Assembly: GCA_029721435.1 (NCBI GenBank)
Contig: CM056573.1
Span: 150,185,947 to 150,249,946 of the forward strand
Direction: 5' to 3'
DNA from: Gymnothorax reevesii
Taxonomy: Eukaryota > Chordata > Actinopteri > Anguilliformes > Muraenidae
DNA length: 64,000 nucleotides
Under the pieces are notes generated by a model that saw only the letters and a program-made list of their open reading frames with translations, made no database searches and was not told the DNA's origin. Every line of letters begins with the position of its first letter. Within the stretch, counting starts at the first letter, position 1. Position numbers and translations under genes: made by a program. This document shows positions 35,530 through 46,746 of this stretch, piece by piece.

Positions 35530-37300
35530 AAGAGGGAAGCATCAGTGTGTGTGCTGTGCACCAGAACGGAGATGCGAGCTCAGTGAACACGATCCAACGG
35601 ACCAAATGCTGCAGCATGCTGCCATTTCTGCAGAACTGATCCTGTACCTGCAGAGTCACTGCTGGCCCAGTCTGTCAGCACATGACCTCTTCCCTGTCAC
35701 AAATTTCATAACGAGCCTGACGCAGGTCACAGATAAGGCTGAGATAAAAAATAACTCAAATCACTTTACACGAGTGCTATCTGTCGATGGTCCTAAGTCA
35801 GGCGGAGGTGAACAGGAGAACAATGGGTCAGACAAGGCACAGCCGAAGGAACTGGTCTGAGGTCAGTGACCTTGATGGCAAACCAAATGAACTGGGGGCA
35901 TGCTGGGTGTAGGAGAGACTGGAAGAAGCCACTTGCCGAGAGCCTGGACACTTGGAAGAGATTTCCTAATAACTAGTGATTTTGCTTTTCTGTTTGGTTT
36001 CAACTCCTAAGATGTAAGAAAACAATCCAACAAATGGGAGATGTGAACCAGGAACTAAATAAGGGATGACACTTAACAACAAGGAAGAGGTGGGAGAGAG
36101 GGAGCGCAGAGGGAGGGGCGAAGCTCAAGACAATAATCGAATACTGAGAACTAATCAGAAAATAAAAGAGAGGACAGCTGGATTGTGGGGGAACACAATT
36201 AAGAAAAGACTCCGGACACGACTCTTCCTAATCCATCATTTGGGAAGGATGCAGTCTGAAATGACGGCATTTGGCAGACTACAGTTGTTTTTCACTTTAA
36301 AAGAGAAAGATAAAACATTACCATTTACTCCTCCGAAAGAGGATTTATATTAATGGTGCAATTTGAGCCGCAGTGCAGATCAGTGCTTTTTACCTGGCCT
36401 GTCCCTGAAGGCCTGCTGAAGTCAGGGGGAATGGGAGGGGGTGCAATTATTGGCACCCCCTTGTCTCAGCACAGTCCAAGTCTTTTTTTTTATGGCCTCT
36501 CTCATTGCTGGCCCGGTGTACTGAGGCACACTCTCTGGGAGAGCTCCCTCTCTCATCGGCCTTTGGAGATCGCTGAAGCGCGCCAGCTGCCCGACCTCGG
36601 GTGTCGTCGGGCTGTAAGCCGATCGGGCAGTTTGCACAATGGGAATGGCGGAGAAAGTGTTGTCGAGTTTTGGTGCATAATTGCCTCCAGATCCGGATGC
36701 ACATTTGAAGGCATTTTAACGTATCAAAGACCCCCCCCCCCTTTTTTTTTCTGTGCCAATCAATGTCCTTCTTTTGTTACTACTCCTATGCTGCTTTTGA
36801 TGATTGACAGGGGCTCTGAGAGGAAGTGGGAAATGTGAACTACTTTTGAGTGAAAGCAGGAGGGGGAAAGAGGGAGAACTAGGGCCAATACAGGCAGCCA
36901 CAAGACCTCCACACACAGAGAGGGAGGAGGGGTGGAAAGTCACAGACTGTAGACCTGTGTGCACAGAATAGCGAGGGAAGGAGTGAGGGAGCAAGAGGGG
37001 GAGAGGAGGGAAGGAAGGGTGTTGACTTGGACTGCTGTTAAACGGAGTGAGGTACCTCAGGTCACCCATTTGCTCTCAGCGAATGAAGTTACTACATTTA
37101 CTCCTCTTTCTTCTCGGGGTAGTCTTAATAGAATAATAATTGTTGAATTGCATAATTGAAGCTTATGGTTATTGACCGCTCTGACTGGTGCTGTGGTGAG
37201 AGAGGTTACTGTATTAGAGAGGGGGAAGGGGGTGAGAGCGGGCAGGGGGTAAGAGGGGGTTCAGATCAGATCAGCATCGCCTCATGTTTTACTAGACATA
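35530..37300. other. Intronic sequence, no gene recognised
   Basis: Mixed sequence with purine-rich runs (36085-36120, 36850-37020, 37200-37260) and a C/T run at 36729-36750. Open frames up to 161 codons show no family resemblance and lack splice context. Confidence 0.5.
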
Positions 37301-37633
37301 CTGTTACATAGGTTTTTGCTCTTGTGCCCTCTCTCTCTTCCTCTCTCATGTGCACTTGCTCTCACACACTCCCTCTCTCTGTCTCTTTCTCACACCCTGG
37401 TTGTTTGCGTTGCGTTTCCTGTGTTCTCATCCGTCTCCTCCCTTCAGCCTCACACAGAGGTGGAGCTGCAGTAGGTTGCCGCTACAACACTGCCATACTG
37501 TTACTCTGTGCTGGTGTATTGTATTGTTGAAATTCTACGCTGTCTTTCCTGGGACTCTTAATTTGGCTCTTAATTTTTAGCCTGTGTCTGTTTGCTGAGG
37601 TAAATGACGATTCACAGCCCTGCACTTACCGTG

Positions 37634-38775
37634 CAATGCTGTGAAAAAGGATTTGTCCCATTTTATATTCCTTTATTTCTTCCATATTTGTCACATCTTA
37701 TTGTTTCAGGTCATCATACTAATATTAATATTAGAAAAAAAAGATAATCCGAGTAAAAAAAAAAATGCAGTTTTTAAATGATTTCATTGAAGAAAAAAAA
37801 ACATTTTACCTCCCCTTGGCAAGCAAAAATGTAATTGCCCCCTTAGTTACTCAATTTTAATTTGCATAAATTTCATTGATGACTGGGTTCAACTTCAGTT
37901 GACACACCTGGGCATGAGTACTGCTAGCCCTGTTGAATCTAAATCATGTCATGTAAATAGAACCTGCCTGGCAATGTAAGATGGGCAAAAAGCAGCACAT
38001 GATTCCGCGATATTTAACAATTTAAGAACAAAGGATAAATAAAGTTGTTGACATTTATCAGTCTACAATGTAGTGCCAAGCCAGTCCTAACTCCTAAGGT
38101 GGAGAAACTTGGGAGAACCTCCCAGTAGTGGCCTGCCTACCAAAAATCCTTGTAAAGCGCATTGACAACTCATCTAGGAGGTTGCAAATGAGCCCAAACT
38201 AGCATCCGACCAACTGCAGGCCCCAATTTCCCCAGTTGAGGACAGTTCCTTCACAATTCCTCATTAAGGAAGAGACTGGGTAAAAATGGCTTCCACTAGA
38301 GGGCTGCAACTATTGCTGACCAAAAAGAACATAAAGGCTCACCTCTACTCTGCAAAAAAACCTCTTGATGACCCCCAAAACTTTCAGAATAATATTCTGT
38401 GGACTGAAGAATCAAAGAACTTTTTGGAAGATGTGGCTTTCTGTACATGTGGCGTAAAGCTAACATAACATTCAACAATAAGAAGACACGAAGGTGGTAG
38501 TGTGCACTGCCAAAAAAAGTCTTCCTAAGCTTGTCATTCGAATTTAGGCTTATAGCACTTTCAAAGTATTTCTATAACTTCGAAGTTCTGACGTGAATTC
38601 AATAGAGATACTGTGACATGACCTTAAACAGGAAGTTCATGTTCGAAAACCAGCCAGTGTGGCTGAATTAAAACAATTATGCAAAGAAAATGGGCCAAAA
38701 TTCCTCCACTGTGGTGTAAAAGACTCAGTTACTGCAAATATTTGATTGCAGTGGCACAACCACTCATTTGGGGGG
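37634..38775 (+). mobile_element. Decayed Tc1 element, copy B, right end missing
   Basis: Left end CAATGCTGTGAAAAAGG is a variant of the copy A and C terminus. Aligned blocks include TGACATTTATCAGTCTACAA (38049) and CCCAGTAGTGGCCTGCCTACC (38121), matching the transposase HTH-linker region of copies A and C. Many stops and frameshifts are present. Similarity ends near 38775, before the expected right terminus. A 270-bp unrelated segment follows, and copy C then begins at 39053. Confidence 0.75.
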
Positions 38776-39052
38776 GATTTGTATTTTTAGCTTAGCGGCC
38801 CTTTGGGCTGAATAGCTATTGTTGTGGTTTTTTTTTTTATCCATCGTCCATTGTGTGGAACATTTTTTGTCTTTTTTTTGGCTCTGTGAATTTTCCTGTA
38901 AATTTGCCATAATGTACTTCTCGACCATATTTCCTGAATTTTACTTATTTATTCATTTTTGAACAATTTTTGTTTGTTTTATGGGCCTTTGAAGTTTTGG
39001 CCCCAATAATAAAAGATAGGACTTCGAAATGCAAATGAAAACAAAAAAAATA
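38776..39052. other. Unassigned segment between two Tc1 copies
   Basis: AT-rich, with GCGGCCCTTTGGGCTGAATAG near its start and poly-T runs. It may be the end of another repeat that truncated copy B. Not identified. Confidence 0.4.
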
Positions 39053-40645
39053 CAGTGTCATGAAGAAGTATTTGCACCCTTCCTGATTTCTTACTTTTTT
39101 GAATATTTTTCACACTTAAATATTTCAGATCATCAAATAAATTTTAATATAAGAAAAAGATAACTAAAGTAAATGCAAAATGCAGTTTTTAAATGATGAT
39201 TTCATTTATTAAGGGGAAATAGCTATCCAAACCTACCTGGCCCTATGTGGAAAAAGCAATTGCCCCCCCTTGTTAAATCACAAATTAACTGTGATTTACC
39301 ACATTTTTTGAGTCCAGTTTCACTAGCCACACCCTGGCCTGATTACTGCCAGACCTGTTGAATCCCGAAATCACTTAACTAGAACTTGTCTGACAAAGTG
39401 AAGTAGGCTGAAAGATCTCAAGAAGCTACTTATCATGCCGTGAACTAAAGAAATTCAAGAACAGATGAGAAACAAAGAAATTGACACCTATCAGACTGGA
39501 AAGGGTTGCAAAGCGATTTCTAAGGCTTTGGGACTCTGGTGAATTATGGTGAGAGCCATTATCCACAAATGGAGAAAACTTGGAACAGTGGTAAATCTTC
39601 CCAGGAGTGGTCGGCCTACCAAAATTACTCCAAGAGCGCATCACCTACTCATCCAGGAGGTCACAAAAAAACCCAAAACAACATCTGAAGAACTGAGGCC
39701 TCACTTGCCTAAGTTAAACTCAGTGTTCATGACGCAACAAGAAGACCGAGACTGGACAAAAAATGGCATCCAAGGGAGAGTTCCAAGGCGAAAACCTCTG
39801 CTGACCAAAAAGGCTCGTCTCACATTTGCCAAAATACATCTCGATGATACCCAAGACTTTTAGGAAAATATTCTGTGGACTGATGAGGCATAAGTTGAAC
39901 TTTTTGGAAGGTGTGCACCTCATTACATCAGGCGTAAAACTAAAACAGCATGTCATAAAAAGAACTTCATGCCAAAAGTCAAACATGATGGTGCTAGTGT
40001 GATGGTTTGGGGCTGCTTTGCTGCTTCAGGACCTAGATAATTTGTCATAATTGATGTAACCATGAATTCTGCCCTTTACCGGAAAATCTTGAAGGAGAAT
40101 GTCCAACCCTCTGATTATTGGGTTATGCAGCAGGACAATGATCTGAAACACACCAGCAAGTCCACCTCTGAATGGCTTAAAAAAAAAAAAAAAATGAAGA
40201 TTTTGGAGTAGCCTTTTCAAAGTCTGGGCTTAAATCCTATTGAGATGCAGTGGCATGAACTTAAACAGGCCGTTCTTGCTCAAAACCCCTCTAATGTGGC
40301 TGAATTAAAATAATTCTGCAAGGAAGAGTGTGCTAAAATTCTTCCACAGTGATGTGAAAGACTCATCGCCAGTTATTGCAGACATTTGATTGCAGTTGTT
40401 GTCACCGAGGGTGGCACAACCAGTTATTAGGATGTAGGGGGCAGTTACTTATTCACATTGGGCCAGGTAGGTTTGGATAGATTTTTACCCGTAATAAATG
40501 AACTCATCATTTAAAAACTGTATTTTGTATTCACTTGGGTTGTCTTTGTCTAATAAAACTTGTTTGATGATCTGAAACATTTAACTGTGACAAGCAAAAA
40601 AAAAAAAAAAATCAGGAAGGGGGCAAATACTTTTTCACAGCACTG
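39053..40645 (+). mobile_element. Tc1 element, copy C, full length but inactivated
   Basis: Both TA flanks are present. The left end is CAGTGTCATGAAGAAGTATT and the right end, on the minus strand, CAGTGCTGTGAAAAAGTATT. The plus strand from about 39430 to 40390 encodes a Tc1 transposase with HTH (VRAIIHKWRKLG), linker (LPRSGRPTK), the ILWTDEA block with the first Asp, the VMVWGCFAASG block, the MQQDND block with the second Asp, and LGLNPIEMQWHELKQ before the final acidic residue. Several stops and shifts (after DDTQDF at 39863, for example) inactivate it. Length 1593 bp is normal for Tc1. Confidence 0.9.
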
Positions 40646-40722
40646 TATATATATTTCTCAAAGCTGTCTGATAACTTTAAATAACTAAATTCTAAATCCC
40701 TCCTTAGTGCCTTCAGTGTACG

Positions 40723-41246
40723 CAGTGAGTGCCATTTTTTTTTTTTTTTTTTTTAATTTGGCATCTCCAATCCCACCCGAATCTGGAAAGCCCAATTGGT
40801 GAACTATGTACAAAGCTTGCTCGTATGCGACTCCTTGCTACCAACTCAGGATAGAGAAGACAGTTCACGACTCTCCTCCGAAGCACGTGCCCGTCAGCCA
40901 CTGATTCTTATACACTCATTGGTTGAATCCTCGTAAGTTCAGAACGAGGGCGGAGGATACCTGGACATGAAGAAACCCAGAGTCTTTCTGACGAGCACCC
41001 GTCTGGCCAGCAGGAGGCGCTGGAGCAACGAACAAAGCTACTATTGTAACCCCAAATCCGGCAGTCCCTTCCCAATTTGGAACCCTGTAGCGCAATGGCC
41101 AATTCTGCGCTACTCTGAAAAAGCCGCCGACCCCTGCCGGTCAGTACGCCGGGGCTCGAACCCGCGACGTGATAGTCACCTCCACTCTGCAGTGCAGCGC
41201 CTTAACCAAGTGAGCTATCCGGCAGCAGTGCAGTGAGTGCCATTTT
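40723..41246 (-). mobile_element. tRNA-headed SINE with 16-bp target duplication
   Basis: The minus strand from about 41222 reads as a tRNA-derived head. A-box-like TAGCTCACTTGGTTAAGGCG is followed by B-box GGGTTCGAGCCCC at the right spacing. A long body follows and a poly(A) tail (poly-T on plus, about 40735-40755). The flanks CAGTGAGTGCCATTTT at 40723-40738 and 41231-41246 are identical 16-bp direct repeats, the mark of LINE-mediated insertion. Total insert is about 490 bp. The intact duplication and uninterrupted promoter boxes suggest a fairly recent insertion. Confidence 0.9.
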
Positions 41247-41339
41247 GATTGAATTGGCAGTAGTGGGTTCAGTGGAGGTGCTGGACTTTAATATAGGGTC
41301 TTATGGAGAATACAGAAAATGGCCTGCAGAGGCTAATTG

Positions 41340-41730
41340 GCTGCAGATAGAGCTTAGGTTTGTATTATTATCATCATATAGGAAGTCTTGAATGAACTAT
41401 AATTTGGTATATTGTAATATAAAGACAGCATTTTGTTTTTTGAACTTGACCATCAGTGATCTTCAAAGGTCAAACTTGACATAGCAAAATTTCAACGACT
41501 TCTATCTCCAAAACAATTACAGATAGACCTTAAGTCTGTATTACAGACATATAGGAAGTCATATTCATTTGGTAACCTTGAACATGACCTTTTACGACCT
41601 TTGAGAGCCAAAATTCACATAGTGAAATTTTAATGACTTCTATCTCCAAAATGATCATAGGTAAAACCTAGCTTTGTATCATAGACATATAGGAATTCAT
41701 ATATAAATTTGTTGACCTTTGGCAATCAAA
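41340..41730. repeat. Degenerate tandem repeat, about 140-180 bp period
   Basis: Three copies of a unit containing ACTTCTATCTCCAAAA, CAGATAGA..TTAAGT and CATATAGGAAGTC. The CATATAGGAA block recurs near 41377, 41557 and 41688. The unit is AT-rich and diverged. Class unknown. Confidence 0.6.
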
Positions 41731-42416
41731 TTTCAAATTACTGCAAACTTTACAGTTTGGCCTATATGTTTTGAACTGTCATGCCCCTAAAACAATGTTT
41801 TTTTTTTTCTGGATCCTATGGGCCCTCACAAATCTATTATATAAGTCACACCAATTTCTGTTTGTGTACATTTTCACCATTTTGATTTTTTTGTAAAATA
41901 TTTAAACTTCATCTCGCAATATAACCAATTTGGTTGAATTGTGGCACTCACCATCCTCAGACCAAGATCTTTTAATGTCATGCACAAAATTGCTAAATTA
42001 AAAGATGTGGCCCTATCTTGAGATCCCTCATCCTACAGGTCATTCAACTTAAGCCTACCAAATTGGTGTAAATCCATCCTTAGGTGGCACTTTATCAAAA
42101 GAAAAGTTCTGACTCCAAAATCAATTGCCCAGTCAACTTCAAATTGTGCATGCTTCATGTTGGTCAAGGGTCTTATGGATGCCAAAAAGTACATGGTTAT
42201 TTCTCAAACAAGATGGCACCATCAGCTAGTCACATTTCACCATCTTTTCTACTCTTTGAGCAATTGTGTCGTCATGAAACTTTGCAAGATTGTTTAAGAT
42301 GTCTGAAAGACCAGTCAACCATATACTAAACTACTGCCTTTTGCCATTTTGGAATATTTTAGAATTCTAAATTTGCAGGGGCCAGGAGGATATGCCATCT
42401 CCTGATGGCTCATAAT
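41730..42416. other. Unassigned sequence, repeat-like texture
   Basis: Continues from the tandem repeat to the left end of the next Tc1 element. Phrases such as GTCATGCCCCTAAAA and GGATCCTATGGGCCC suggest an old repeat interior, but no family could be named. Confidence 0.4.
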
Positions 42417-42417
42417 A

Positions 42418-44020
42418 CAAAACCCAAAACCAGTGAAGTTGGCACGCTATGTAAATCGTAGATAAAACAGAATACAATGATTTGCAAATCCTTTTCAACT
42501 TGTCTTCAATTGAATACACTGCAAAGACAAGATGTTTAATGTTCAAACTGAGAAACTTTTTTTTTTGTTGCAAATTATCATTAGCTTAGAATTTAAAGGC
42601 AGCAACACATTGCAAAAAAGTCGGCACAGAGGCCTTTTTACCACTGTGTTACATCGCCTTTCCTTTTAACGACACTCAGTAAACGTTTGGGAACTGAGGA
42701 GACCAATTTTTGAAGCTTTTCAGGTGGAACTCTTTCCCATTCTTGCTTGATGTACAGCTTAAGTTGTTCAACAGTCCGGGGTCTCCGTTGTCGTATTTTA
42801 CGCTTCATAATGCGCCACACATTTTCAATGGGAGACAGGTCTGGACTACAGGCAGGCCAGTCTAGTACCCGCACTCTTTTGCTACGGAGCCATGCTATTG
42901 TAACACATGCAGAATGTGGCTTAGCATCGTCTTGCTGAAATAAGCAGGGGAGTCCATGAATAAGACATTGCTTGGATGGCAACATATGTTGCTCCAAAAC
43001 CTGTATGTACCTTTCAGCATTAATGGTGCCTTCACATATGTGTAAGTTGCCCATGTCTTGGGCACGAATACACCCCCATGCCATCACAGATGCTGGCTTT
43101 TGAACGTTGCGCCTATAACAGTCCGGATGATTCTTTTCCTCTTTGGTCCGGAGGACACGACGTCCACAGTTTCTAAAAACAATTTGAAATGTGGACTCGT
43201 CAGACCACAGAACACTTTTCCACTTTGCATCAGTCCATCTTCGATGAGCTTGGGCCCAGGGAAGCCGGCGGCGTTTCTGGGTGCTGTTGATTAATGGCTT
43301 TTGCTTTGCATTGTAGAGTTTTAACTTGCACTTGCAGATGTAGCGACAAACTGTAGTTACTGACAGTGGTTTTCTGAAGTGTTCCTGAGCCCATGTGGTG
43401 ATGTCCTTTACACACTGATGTCGGTTTTTGATGCAGTACCGCCTGAGGGATCAAAGGTCACGGGCATTCAATGTTGGTTTTCGGCCTTGTCGCTTACGTG
43501 CAGTGATTTCTCCAGATTCTCTGAACCTTTTGACGATATTACGGACCGTAGATGATGAAATCCCTAAATTTCTTGCAATAGCTCGTTGAGAAATGTTGTT
43601 TTTAAACTGTTCGACAATCAGCTCACGCATTTGTTCACGAAGTGGTGACCCTCGCCCCATCCTTGTTTGTGAATGACTTAGCAGTTCAGGGAAGCTGCTT
43701 TTATACCCAATCATGGCACTCACCTGTTCCCAATTAGCCCGTTCACCTGTGGGATGTTCCAAATAAGTGTTTGAGCATTCCTCAACTCTCTCAGTTTTTT
43801 TTGCCACTTGTGCCAGCTTTTTTGAAACATGATGCAGGCATCAAATTCGAAATGAGCTAATATTTGCAAAAAATTACAAAGTTTACCTGTTCGAACATTA
43901 AGTAACTTGTCTTTGCAGTGTATTCAATTGAATATAGGTTGAAAAGGATTTGCAAATCATTGTATTCTGTTTTTATTTACGATTTACACAATGTGCCAAC
44001 TTCTCTGGTTTTAGGTTTTG
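42418..44020 (-). mobile_element. Nearly intact Tc1 element (1603 bp)
   Basis: TA target duplications lie at 42416-42417 and 44021-44022. Long inverted termini: the left starts CAAAACCCAAAACCAGTGAA and the right, on the minus strand, starts CAAAACCTAAAACCAGAGAA. Similarity continues for over 120 bases, through GTAAATCGTA and AATCATTGTATTCTG. The minus strand carries a single transposase gene, interrupted by one stop codon. This is the youngest-looking autonomous-type transposon in the window. Confidence 0.95.
42638..43660 (-). pseudogene. Tc1 transposase, one in-frame stop
   Basis: Start ATG at 43660 (MGRGSPLREQ), stop at 42638-42640, giving 340 codons, the usual Tc1 length. The paired-like HTH covers residues 1-55 (ISQRAIARNLGISSSTVRN), followed by the RKRQGRKPTL linker. 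The catalytic domain has WSDEST (first Asp), FQQDDAKPH (second Asp) and [10 protein letters not shown] (final acidic residue). The frame is open throughout except for one TGA at 43451-43453, just after NARDL, so the product would stop after 69 residues. The change could be a CGA-to-TGA transition at a CpG. Transposases of this type cut and paste the element at TA sites. Confidence 0.92.
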
Positions 44021-44404
44021 TATTAGTATTGTGGCAGCTACTATGGATTCATGCTTTTCTTCTCCTCTGCGTCCATGTCTGTAGACACTTCCTTGTGGAC
44101 ACTGTACAGGCTATAATTTTTGACCGATTACTTTCATATTTGGTATGGACATGTGTTATACAACCACAACTCCTAAATAGTTGGAACAACGTGTAAATTT
44201 GTGAATAAAATCAAAACGCAATGACTTTCAAATCACACCATCCTGTGTTTTATTCACAATAAGAACAGAGATAAAATAGCAAATGTTGAAACTTGACAAT
44301 TTTATTCCCTAAATGAGCTCATTGCAAATTTCTGGCTGCTACAGGTATCAAAAGTTTGGACAGGGGCCTGTTTACCATGGTGTAGCATCCCCTCTTCTTC
44401 TTAA

Positions 44405-45517
44405 TAGTCCCCCCAGGAATCAGCGGAGAAAAAGTGTTGATTCCGCGGAGAACATTCCTGATTCTGCGGAGAACAATTCTTGATTCTGTGGCTTGAAAGT
44501 TGATTTTCCGCAGGCATTAAAAAAAACCTAAAATGATCAGTTATAAAGCAAATTTATGTAATAATGAAGCAAAAATTCTCTTATGAAATTATTTGCAATA
44601 CCAAAACACTGCAAAACATTGTGGTTATAAAATAAGCAGCATCAATATTCTTTTTGTTTCTCTTGAGCAGATTTATTTGCATAACTTATAAAGTGCAAAA
44701 CATTTCACCAAACTATGGGTGAACTAGGCTTAGTAACTGAACAAGTGCCAAAGATCAAAGTAAAGATTTAAACAAAGTGTACACTATTCACTGTATCCTC
44801 AGGATATTGTAAACGTTACTGCATACCATAGACTGTATAAAAAGATGGATGAAGCTACCGTGATGTCACCCACTGGTTCGAAGATGAAGAAGTGAATCGA
44901 AGATCGGGGGAGGAACGTGGCTCTGAATCTGACCGTATTGGACGAGGACCGGAGGATAGCGACGCCTCAGAAGCATATTCTGGCTTTATACTTTATTCTA
45001 GTTTATATGGGACCATAATTCACGAAAAGGAATGTCATGACATATCGAAGGAAACCTGAAACTTGCTGTAGCTAACATAAAATGATGTGAAAAATCATTA
45101 TTTAAATTAAAAATCAGGTCGGAAAGTAGGATCATTTTCTCAGAGACTTCTATTGCATTGAACTTCTTTCTGCAACCACTGACGTCGCCATCTGCTGGCC
45201 ATTAAATAGAATGTCATTCTACGGTACTTCCACATGGGCTTCTTTTTTCAAATTAGGGTGCTGCGTCCATCTTTTTATATAGTTTATGCTGCATACAGCA
45301 GAAAAAAAATCAGTTTCCGTAACCGGCAGCACCAGCTGTGAGTCTTAGATCCCGTTTATCTGCCCGCAAAATCTAGCGGCCGGGATGAAAAATACATGTA
45401 AAATATAAAATTCTGCACCTCGCCCTATATTCCGCAGACTGCTTTGATTTCCGCGGAGGGCTCTGAAATCTGCGGTAAATTCCGCGATCGCGGAATCGCG
45501 GATTCCTGGGGGGACTA
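44405..45517. mobile_element. TAGTCCCCCC-ended DNA element inside the Tc1
   Basis: Termini TAGTCCCCCCAGGAATC and GATTCCTGGGGGGACTA are perfect 17-bp inverted repeats. The direct flanks TCTTAA (44399-44404) and TCTTAA (45518-45523) are identical. If the ends are set one base further in, the flanks become an 8-bp duplication with two mismatches. Many subterminal copies of a GATTCCGCGG-type motif occur at both ends (about 44430-44515 and 45425-45505), in places palindromic (CCGCGATCGCGG). Such motifs are commonly transposase-binding sites. No transposase frame is present, and the interior is split by a further MITE. Confidence 0.82.
44827..45288. mobile_element. 462-bp MITE inside the nested element
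   Basis: Ends CATAGACTGTATAAAAAGAT and, on the minus strand, CATAAACTATATAAAAAGAT are inverted repeats. The flanks CTGCATAC (44819-44826) and CTGCATAC (45289-45296) are a perfect 8-bp target duplication, which fits a hAT-type MITE. The end sequence is one I recognise as widespread in fish genomes. There is no coding capacity. Confidence 0.88.
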
Positions 45518-45523
45518 TCTTAA

Positions 45524-46510
45524 CACAGAGTGGAGGCGTCTGGGCATTGAGGAAACAAGTTTCTTGAGTTTAGCCACTGGAATTTGATCCCACTTTTGTT
45601 TAATACAGGCTTCCAGCTGCTGAAGAGTTTTGGGTCTCCTTTGACGTGCTTTTCGTTTAATTATGCGCCAAATGTTCTCAATCGGTGAAAGATCAGGACT
45701 GCAGGCAGGCCAGTTCAGCACACGGACTCTTCTACTATGAAGCCATGCTGTTGTAATAGCTGCACTATGTAGTTTAGCATTGTTCTGCTGAAATACACAA
45801 GGCCTTCCTTGGAATAGATGTCCTCTGGAGGGGAGCATATGTTGCTCTAAAACCTTTATGTACCTTTCAGCATTCATGGTGCTTTTTAAAACATGCAAGT
45901 GTCCCACACCATATGCACCAATGCATCCCCGTACCATCAGAGATGCTGGCTTTTGAACTGAACACTGATTACAGGAGGGGTTGTCTTTCTCCTCTTTAGC
46001 CCGGAGGACAGGACACCCATAATTTTCAACAAGAATGTCATATTTGGACTCGTCTGACCACAGGACACTTTACCACTTTGCTAAAGTCCATTTTAAATGA
46101 GCCTTGGCCCACAGAATACGACGGTGCTTCTGGATCATGCTCAACAATGGCTTCCTTTTTGTATGATAGAGTTTTAGGTGGCATCTGTGGATGGCACGGC
46201 GGACTGTGTTTACAGACCGTGGTTTCTTGAAGTTTTCCTTGGCCTATTTATCAATGTCAAAGACAGAATCATGCTGTTGAGTGATGCAGTGGCGTCTGAG
46301 GGCCCGAAGATCACTGGCATCCAGCAAAGGTCTTCGGCCTTGTCCCTTAAGCTCAGAGATTTTTCTAGTTTCACTGAATCTTTTGGTGATGTTATGCACT
46401 GTCGATGATGAAACCTTCAAAGCCTTTGCAATTTGACATTGAAGAACATTTTTAAAGTATTCCACAATTTTTTTACTCAAGTCTTCACAGGTTGGAGGGC
46501 CTCTGGCCAT
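45524..46510 (-). pseudogene. Tc1 transposase, broken by stops and an insertion
   Basis: Starts at ATG 46510 (MARGPPTCED), with HTH (QIAKALKVSSSTVHN) and the GQGRRPLLD linker. The first stop is at 46244, where the HTH part ends. Further on, the catalytic domain is readable: WSDES (after another stop at about 46071), FQQNNAKLH and [10 protein letters not shown]. In FQQNNAKLH the second catalytic Asp appears as Asn. The last dozen or so codons are displaced by the insertion at 45517. Confidence 0.9.
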
Positions 46511-46746
46511 CTTTACTTCTGAAAGACTCAGCCTCTCTAAGACATCCCTTTTATAGCCAATCATGTTACACACCTGATGGTAGTTAACTTAATTACTTGC
46601 TAAATGTTTTTTCAGCTGATTCTCTTAAACATGAATTGCTTTTTCTGCCCTTTTTTCCCCCAGTCTCCCAACTTTTTTGAGACCTGTTGCGGCCATTTTA
46701 TTCACAATTTATACTTTGTCCCAACTATTTCGGAATAGGGGTTGTA

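Larger units (their letters stand above)
44161..46744 (-). mobile_element. Tc1 element carrying nested insertions
   Basis: TA flanks lie at 44159-44160 and 46745-46746. The left end CAACCACAACTCCTAAATAG and the right end, on the minus strand, CAACCCCTATTCCGAAATAG are inverted copies, followed on both sides by TTGTGAATAAAAT. The minus strand encodes a Tc1 transposase of a different subfamily from the element at 42418-44020, starting 140 bp away. A 1113-bp element (44405-45517) sits inside it near the transposase C-terminus. Without the insert the Tc1 is about 1465 bp. Confidence 0.92.

Noticed and set aside
36353..36838. 161-codon open frame on the plus strand
   Set aside because: No recognisable domain, odd composition with poly-P from a C-run, and no splice signals that link it to a neighbour.
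41150..41222. tRNA gene on the minus strand
   Set aside because: A- and B-boxes are present, but the sequence heads a SINE with a poly(A) tail and a 16-bp target duplication, and it is not an independent tRNA gene.
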